This document shows, one piece after another, positions 57,286 through 64,000 of a stretch of 64,000 bases of DNA. The notes beneath the pieces are model-generated. The model was not told where the DNA came from. It did not search any database and saw only the letters and a list, made by a program, of their open reading frames with translations. The DNA comes from Powellomyces hirtus (lineage: Eukaryota; Chytridiomycota; Chytridiomycetes; Spizellomycetales; Powellomycetaceae). Location: the NCBI GenBank assembly GCA_025526995.1, contig JAHLKG010000003.1:1178001-1242000 (forward strand), read 5' to 3'. Made by a program: the position numbers and the translations under genes. Each line of letters opens with the position of its first letter. Position 1 is the first letter of the stretch.

Positions 57286-57416
57286 AAGACACCGCCATCG
57301 ATATAGTCATTAGGCCCCTGTCTTCTTCATTTATGCATTTGTTGTATGTACAGATATTAAATGGCGCAGTTTTGTCGAATGTCTAGTTGTTCCAAGTGCC
57401 AGTTGAGAGATGTGCT

Positions 57417-60214
57417 CTATCCGAGCTGGTAGGCTTCCGGTGGAATGTTGCCCTATTCAGACAATAAAAGGGCTGTCAGATCAGCAGATCGTATTATGAC
57501 AGAGTACCTTGAGCATACCTTCACATTATGATATGCCTGCATTGCCGCCGGTGCCGACCATCCAGTTTCTGCTAGGCATTGCAAGCTAAATTGATAATTC
57601 AGGCCAGTGGCAGTGCTGAACTCGATTACTTGATTTTGGCGTGCATCATCCTAAGCAGCAGCGACTAGTCAGCACAGAAGAAGCATCTCTGCAGACTTAG
57701 GTATCACACGCACTAGTTGGTGATGTAATTGAAGCTGTTTCAGCACAGTGAGATCCGGAAGCTGAGGCGGTCTGGCAGAGGCTTGAGGCGCAGCGTTGCT
57801 CATCTGCGCTGACGCTTCGTCTTTGAGCTGCGCCCAGGCTTTGTTGCCGGCAAAGCTTCGCACGGTCAACTGATCATTGGCGACCGAATACGGCATCCCA
57901 GCCATGGCAGCCCTTGTTTATGAGTTAGCCTCCAGCGGAAGCACTATATATAGTCGACGTTCAAAATGCTCACCTTGATCCTGGTGCAGGGGCAACGATG
58001 ATGAAGGTTCGATCAAAGCTTCGATTGGTGTTGGACGAGACTAAGGCGATGTGAGACAATATGTTGCGTACGTGTGTTTGGCAGTTTTGTTATCGCACCT
58101 TCTCGGAATTCTCCGTGCACTAAAACAATCAAAGTGAGATCGGCACCAGTTCCGGTTTGGTATCCCTCAACAAGATACTGCGGGCCGGGATAGGCTGGAT
58201 GCCGCAGCCCCGGTAGTTGATTGAACATGTTGATGATATTTGCCCCACCCTTCGCCAGAGCAGAGATCCGTTTGTCTGAGAAAAGAGCAGCTGATATTAG
58301 AATCGCACCGGGGGACAGGGGAGAACAACTCATCGTCGAGAAGGGAAAACATTCCTGGGAAGTGAATCCATAACAAACCGGTGCTTTATATACCTGGGAT
58401 TTTGTGCTTTTCCAGATTGTGATCAAAGTTCTTCCAGGCTGAGAATAAAGGACCATCGCGGCTACTGGGATGACTCGATCGGGTTGTGCTCGCAGGTCTG
58501 GTGTCCAAGGAAACCGAGAAGCTACTATGATCATGGTAGAGATCAAACAGGCCGCTCCTGTTGTTATCGAACAGATTCAAAAACCTGCAATTTGTCATTA
58601 GTTTGGCTAACCAAAGGGAAGCAGAGAGCGCAGCGATTCTGAGCATACGTTTGTAGAAAATCATGCACTATTGCAGCGGTGGCTGGAGAATCGAAGAATC
58701 CCGGTTTGGTTGATAGCGGCAATTCCATGGACATTGCATCAACAGCAAAGGTTATATCTCCTACGACCGGTTCCATGTCAAGCACTTCAATGCTTGGGAA
58801 AAGCTTTTTGATATCGCTGAGGGAGGGCAGGGTGAGGAGGGGTTGCGGGCCACCCGATCTCCGATGGCTAGACGACTGTACCTGCGATACACCACATCGC
58901 CACCAGGCTTTGCCAGTTCCTTATCTCTCAGTGGATTTCCAGTAAGGAGTAGCTCGCGTAATACAGTGAGATCTGCCCCACGTAGTGGCTCAAGATCCCG
59001 CAAAGAACGCAACAGGTTTTCTTGAAAGGACAGTGCCGTCAACTTTGGCACATATGACGGTAGCATAGAAAACGGTTTGAGGTTCTCCAGCTGATTTGAT
59101 GCCAGAGACATTGTTTCCACCTGCGAGAGTCGGATGTTCAATTGGAAACTCGCCAGTTTCCCCGACAGTCATGAACTTACGTCGGGACACAGCTCCCCAA
59201 TCATTTTACATATGACTCCTCCCATTTTTGACTCGGTCTCGAACCTTCTGACTCCGGCATTAACCAAGATCGGATCCCCAATGATGTTTGACAGGTCAAG
59301 GAATTTTTGGTCGGGATAGTAGCGGGACTGGATGAGTTGCCGAAAGCTACTTATTATGCTAGTCCGGCCATCTGTAACGGCTGGTCGAGCTGGTCCGTGC
59401 GATGGGCCTCTTCCTTGCGTAATGGTAAGCTGCACAGGAGGCTTAGACACTCATTCACTCGATGCGTTTAGTTTGAGGTCCCACCTTGGAACCATGAAAG
59501 ATGACCCCGCTCAACTGAGTCAGGAGTCTTGCATCGACTGGATTGGCCATTTTATAAACAAAACCGCCCTCCCGCTGCTCTTTCTGTTTACAGATGTATC
59601 CATCAGATACGCGACTTTGAGAAGACTATCAATACGAATTTGAAGTATACATACGCTTTGTATTTGAAGAGTACGACCCTGCGAATCAGAAAGTTTCCGT
59701 AATAGCCATATGGCGAGTCCATCCAGATTTATATCCTTTGTCATTCCTGTGACCTGAGGCGTAGTGTCAGAGAAACCTGTGCAATGCGACGAGGCAGTTT
59801 ACGTTACCAACCAGAACTTCATCGAGCCCAATGCTCGCCGGTGGCGTGGGTGGTCTGAATCTTCCCTCCGTCCTGGGTCTTCCGTAAGGAACACTGTTCG
59901 AAGAACATTGCCCACTATGAGTTCGAATTCACAGCGATTCTCGTAGTGCATTCCGACTCTACCGACTTTTTCCCACGGTGGTCATGATCTCCACGGAAGC
60001 CTCCCATCACAACGTCCCCATCTGCGTCGGCGCGCGATCGGTCTACATGTCCACCACGAGAGTTAAACGACCCTCTGCCCCGGCCTCTGTACGACCCTCT
60101 CCCTCCTCTTCCAGAGTCGTAGTCATCATAGCCTCCGGGCGCTTGCCGGGATCTGCTATCGGAACCAAAAGAGGCGCCCCTACTTCCTCTTCCTCTCCCA
60201 GCCGAGTAACTCAT
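57417..60214 (-). CDS. MEX67: mRNA export receptor MEX67 (NXF/TAP family)
   Basis: It carries mRNPs through nuclear pores with MTR2. Exons: 60214-~59963, ~59893-59808, 59776-59655, 59583-59485, 59441-59181, 59120-58882, 58816-58649, 58584-58394, 58275-58099, 58040-57975, 57912-57714, 57650-57529, 57452-57417. The N-terminus is RGG-rich (YSAGRGRGSRGASFG). An RRM-like fold follows (VTGMTKDINLDGLAIWL), then LRRs (ETMSLASNQLENL, LRELLLTGNPLRD), an NTF2-like domain (FLNLFDNNRSGLFDLYHD, FDRTFIIVAPAPGSR) and a TAP-C/UBA domain (FSTATGLNYQFSLQCLAETG) ending GNIPPEAYQLG. The junction of exons 1 and 2 is uncertain because no canonical donor gives the right phase. Introns 2 and 4 read as only 31 and 43 nt. 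Confidence 0.93.
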
Positions 60215-60539
60215 TCTGAAGATCTGTTTGTGTTGACGCTGATCTCTAGAATGACGAGTGATATCCGTCGTGGAGAAGGGCAAAGCGCGATGTGAGCAAG
60301 CAACGCAGTGTGGCGCAATGAACCCTGGTACTAACCGCAGTTTGGCCATATCCCTTACCTTATTTATCACCCAGGTTAATATCCAAGCGTGGATGTCATC
60401 AAAACTACGCCACCTGAAGCGTTGCCCAGCGACTGATGAGCGATCAGCCCTCCGCATGCCGGTCAAGCCCGGCGAAACCGACACGACGAGATTTGCAAAT
60501 CCTTCGCTCCCCACCGACACCCCGACACACTCGTACACA
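60215..60539. other. Bidirectional MEX67/ATP15 promoter
   Basis: 325 bp between the two start codons, so both housekeeping genes must share upstream DNA. No obvious TATA box is seen on either strand. Confidence 0.5.
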
Positions 60540-60919
60540 ATGAGCTTTTACTGGAGAGAAGCGGGCATAAGGTATGTTTTTTTTGTTGACTGGGTTCCGA
60601 TTGATTCTTGTCAAAACGACATCAGCAAGTCTCTTAGGCCCGGCCGCTAACCCGCCTCATTTGACATAGCTACTTGCAATATGCCAACATCTCGGCTAAG
60701 GCCCTTCGCAACGTGCTGAAGGAACAGGCCAAGATCCAGGCTCTCCGTCGTGAGGAGCAGTTTGCCAAAGTGCAAATCTGGAAGGATGGCAAGCAGGGTG
60801 ACAGCGTAAGTTGTCCCTGTTGGAACCGCTTGTGCCGCGTGGGAATGGTTATACTGACACCCTACGTTTGGACATTGCAGAAAGTCATTGACCCTGCTGG
60901 CAACAAGCTCAACATCTAA
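60540..60919 (+). CDS. ATP15: Mitochondrial ATP synthase subunit epsilon
   Basis: Three exons, 60540-60571, 60670-60805, 60881-60919 (207 nt, 68 residues), both introns canonical (GTATGT..CATAG, GTAAGT..TTGCAG). MSFYWREAGISYLQYANISA is the diagnostic N-terminus of the eukaryotic F1 epsilon subunit, followed by a basic helical segment (LRNVLKEQAKIQALRREEQF). It sits in the F1 central stalk with gamma and delta. Like other fungal epsilons it has no cleavable presequence. Confidence 0.96.
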
Positions 60920-61409
60920 GATATCCTCTCGGTCCATGACGCCCCATGGCACCATTATCTATGAGAAAATAAAGATAGAAAGCGAAACTTCCTCTTCTAG
61001 TTCACTATTCACGAAGTCTCGGCACATGGAGCAGAATTGTTGTGGAATTTTCTCTGGAATCACGGCCATCATGGCGGATTTAACAAAATCGATCTCGCTT
61101 TCAACTCCCTTGAATTCCGTTAATCAAATTCAAAGTTACCACTTCGGGAGCGATGATCTGGGGTGGATAGAGATGGACCAACGACAAGCTAACTAGCATC
61201 TCAGTTCCTCAGCAGAACTTTTTGCATGCGATGCTATATCTCGAAATAGCAGAATGGATGAATGGACCTTTACAAAGGGCACGCAAGTGCGAAGGGCAAT
61301 CCGCACTGTGTTAGTCAAGAATGATGTGCTAAGCCAATCAGTGAACACGATGTGAAGATGACAGCTTTTGTTCAGGCGTGCCTTCCCTCCGCCATCCACA
61401 ATTGACACA
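60920..61409. other. Intergenic region
   Basis: 3' flank of ATP15 (AATAAA at about 60967) and promoter of the coiled-coil gene. Nothing else is recognised. Confidence 0.5.
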
Positions 61410-62338
61410 ATGGAAGCGCATAAGTCTATTCCACAGCAGACTGACAGAGGTAGAGGGAGCTGCTTTAAATGCTTTATAACTAGGACGGAACTAGTTCCTC
61501 ATCTGCATATCTTCCTTTGCTCGGCCAGCAATGGAGCACGAGCTTGCGTTGGGTCATTTGCAAACTTTGGACCAGACAGCACCGTTGGGTGAGGAACAGC
61601 AACCGCATACTTGATCTCAAACGTTAGTTCCGGGTCGTAATACTTCCAGTCATTCGCGCACCAGACTTGGACTCAACAAACTTGCTCAAAAATTTGGATG
61701 AACTGAGAAAAATGCAAATCGACCTCGCAATGGAGCATTTGGCACTTGGCAGCGTACCGGCAGAGAGAGTGTATGTATCTCCTTTCTTGACAACATGACC
61801 AAATAGGCAGAGGCCAGAGAGGATCATCGAAATTGGGCAAAGTGTTTATGATGACTCTCCAGGTCATTGCTCGACATGGAGCAGGACGAGGACTCGTCGC
61901 GACGCTACAAGAAGAACGCGGAGCGCTTCGCAAAGAAGGAAGCAGATGTCAACAACCTAATGATACGGGTGTGTTACGAGGCTAAAACTCTTATACCGAA
62001 ATCTTGTCTCTAATCATTTGCCTATATTTACAGTTGGAAGAGCTGAGCGAAGCAATGTAAGCAATCAAGAATGCTCGCCCAAAAGTCAAAGACCGCATCT
62101 GTGTTCCAGACTTATGATTGCGCCCTCTTGCAGGCGAAACTTCCATTTTTCAATGGATGAGACTCGAGCAACGGCTAGTGGTGGTGCTGCTGCAGATCCG
62201 AGTCCCAAATCTGGCAATTGGCCGGGGAGTACATCGCCTCAACGACGTGCTGTTGAAAGAGACACTTCAACGAAGCGGTCATCCGGAAGAACTGCTTCTG
62301 TCGATAAAGGGGCCCCCAGCACAGGAAGGGCACGGTAG
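61410..62338 (+). CDS. Unidentified small coiled-coil protein, six exons
   Basis: Exons 61410-61449, 61529-61588, 61665-61770, 61863-61968, 62034-62056, 62134-62338 give one open frame (540 nt, 179 residues). Every intron is GT-AG, 65-92 nt, and phases are consistent, which is strong support although no family is recognised. The N-terminal two thirds are helical with heptad-like hydrophobics (DLDSTNLLKNLDELRKMQID, RFAKKEADVNNLMIRLEELS). The rest is Ser/Thr/Arg-rich and disordered. One exon is only 23 nt. It ends 92 bp from the convergent CWF19 stop. A small scaffold or complex subunit is possible; no function is assigned. Confidence 0.8.
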
Positions 62339-62430
62339 CGCTGGCGCAAACCATACCATCACCGGCGTGCCGCTCGTCGTGGGGACTTGCCCAGGATGTG
62401 CAACCAGACTATCTGGTCCTCTTGGCAACT

Positions 62431-64000
62431 TCAATAATCGCCACCGTCCAACATGGCTGTCCAGTCATGATCCTTCCACCTCTCCAAAAACCACTTCATT
62501 CGTGGCGCATTGTCTCTGGGATTTATCCTGCGTGGCTTCCTCCACTTGTCCGGGGACAGGTCCAAAACGCTTGCAATGACTTCTCTTCCGAACCACTCGC
62601 GCCACGATTCCTGGTCCTCAATGACATGCCCATACCCTCGAGATGGGTCAAACCAGATGTGGAAGTAAGGTAGATTTTTCACCAAGGATCCGCGGAATCC
62701 ATTCTTGGATGTATCAATCAATTTGCGATGCTGTGTCCATTCGTCGTCTGAGGCCATGATAGCTTCCTAAAGGCAGCGATGATCAGCACTGTCGCTCAGC
62801 ATGCGGTGCAGGCTGCGAGGTACCTTGAAATATGCAGGCGCATCTTCCCAATGATCCATAGGTATAGGTATGCACTCGATAACGGTGTGCTTGTGCCATC
62901 TGAAGTTGATCACCTGTTCAATAAAGAGAACGCCTTGCTTCATCTCGCCGAACATGCGCAAAAGGCACTTTTGGAAATTCTATAACTCCGTCGTCAGTTG
63001 AGAGTGTCCGCGTGCTAGCGACTCAGAATAGATCGACATACCCTGATTTCGTCCCACGTCTGGTCATCACACTCTAATGTTGTCAAGACGTGGTCTATCG
63101 GAACAATCAGAGAGTGACCAGGGACCATATCAATCACTTCTGGTAAGGCTAGGTACGATTTCGTGCCGAGCGCGATTATCGGGACTCTGGGCTTGTTACC
63201 CTCGTGATAGCAGAAAGAGCATTTTGACACGGCTGCTTCATGCTTCTTGTAATCTGAACAGACAGTGATGTGAGCACGACATCCACCTTAGGATATCTCC
63301 TTGTATGTTCAATACCCACCGCCAATGGCAATCTTCCGTTTTTGGTCCTCTGACTGTGTTCTCACTTTCGACAAGCGGTCTGTGTTTTCGTCCTTATAGT
63401 CATGAGTGTCAACATAAGTTGCATCTCGTGCAATTTGATCGGCTGTGTGAGAATCAAAATCGTGCACTCCAGCCGACTTCTCCTGCAAAATCAGTTCATT
63501 AAGGCCCAGCTTGTCGTCTTCTGCAGAGTATCTCAAACGATTTCCTTGATCGTCATGAGTGTTTGCTTCGACCTAGATGGTTCACATAATGATGAGCAGT
63601 GGTCCATCGCAGAACAGCTCTCAATCTGCAGGTGATATACCTTTGACTTCTGTCTACGCGTTGGACCCTGGCTAACTGGAGTGCTTGAATCTGTCGCGGA
63701 GCCAACATCCAATAAACGGCCTCTGCTATCAATCCCCGACAGTACAATGGTATCCGCAGGTTGATTTCGTTCTGCGCGTCGTTTTTGGCGTTCAAATTCA
63801 GCTTCTAATTTGGCAGCATCGGGAAGTCCCATGAGTTTGGCCTTCAAAACCTTTGAGTTCAAGACATTTAGTGCGTTCTTTGTGAGCACCGGGCCGTCAT
63901 CATCGTCGCTGCCGCTCGCCGGCCTCGTGGAAGGTGTCAGTGTGCCAATTACAGGCAGTTTGGACGCAAGGGATGCTTTAATAGGTGATCGTTCGGTCCT
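62431..64000 (-). CDS. CWF19: CWF19-like splicing factor (CwfJ family), 5' end outside window
   Basis: The visible part has five exons. From the right edge: a segment to about 63650 (VLNSKVLKAKLMGLPDAAKL, then a basic linker with SGIDSRGRLLD); VEANTHDDQGNRLRYSAEDD to about 63318; the CwfJ N-domain (CSFCYHEGNKPRVPIIALGT, MVPGHSLIVPIDH) to about 63043; FRWHKHTVIECIPIPMDHWE to about 62825; and the last exon 62766-62431 with the CwfJ C-domain (LPYFHIWFDPSRGYGHVIED, WREWFGREVI). The HIT-like GHSLIVPIDH and ECIPIP motifs identify the family. Cwf19 and its yeast relative Drn1 act on the intron-lariat spliceosome and interact with the debranching enzyme. The start codon lies beyond 64000. Confidence 0.93.

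Overview
This is a 64 kb nuclear window from a fungus. Genes are dense and intron-rich. Most introns are 55-100 nt, with GT(A/G)NG donors, CTAAC-like branch points and YAG acceptors. The gene set (Fun30, MEX67, ACC1, coronin, ATP15, CWF19) together with families such as IBTK and a Gdown1-like protein suggests an early-diverging, chytrid-like lineage. That placement is inference; no rRNA or other marker lies in the window.

Region 1-8720 is a nested transposon. A Ty3/gypsy chromovirus (546-8515, 275-bp LTRs, 5-bp target duplication TCGAG) is inserted in one arm of an older element with terminal inverted repeats of at least 228 bp. The chromovirus has gag (intact), pol (one frameshift before RNase H), a chromodomain integrase and a block of 120-bp tandem repeats. 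On the opposite strand it carries a separate gene whose two introns can be read directly; it encodes about 203 residues with two RING-like cysteine/histidine modules.

Region 9.3-38.7 kb is conserved single-copy euchromatin: a four-RRM Q-rich RNA-binding protein (-), an IBTK-like ankyrin/RCC1/BTB protein (-), a Fun30/SMARCAD1 remodeler (+), a Gdown1/POLR2M-like protein (+), coronin (-), acetyl-CoA carboxylase (-) and a PA2G4/EBP1-like protein (-). A small TA-flanked inverted-repeat element lies near 18.6 kb.

Region 38.7-55 kb is sparser: a SAM methyltransferase, a secreted Gly/Ser/Tyr-rich protein, about 5 kb with only unresolved coding-like segments, and a C2H2 zinc-finger protein. Two decayed genes then face each other tail to tail: an ABCC transporter relic (+) broken after Walker A, and an FHA-kinase (CHK2/RAD53-like) relic (-) broken inside the N-lobe. 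Their 3' halves are both missing, which points to one deletion across the convergent pair.

Region 55-64 kb is compact again: a TDA10/glycerate-kinase-like P-loop kinase (-), a mitochondrial hotdog thioesterase (+), MEX67 (-) divergent from ATP15 (+), an unidentified six-exon coiled-coil gene (+), and the C-terminal part of CWF19 (-), whose 5' end lies beyond the window.

Exon coordinates were derived by reading splice signals and checking phase by hand. No database search was run, so homology calls rest on recognised motifs and domain order.
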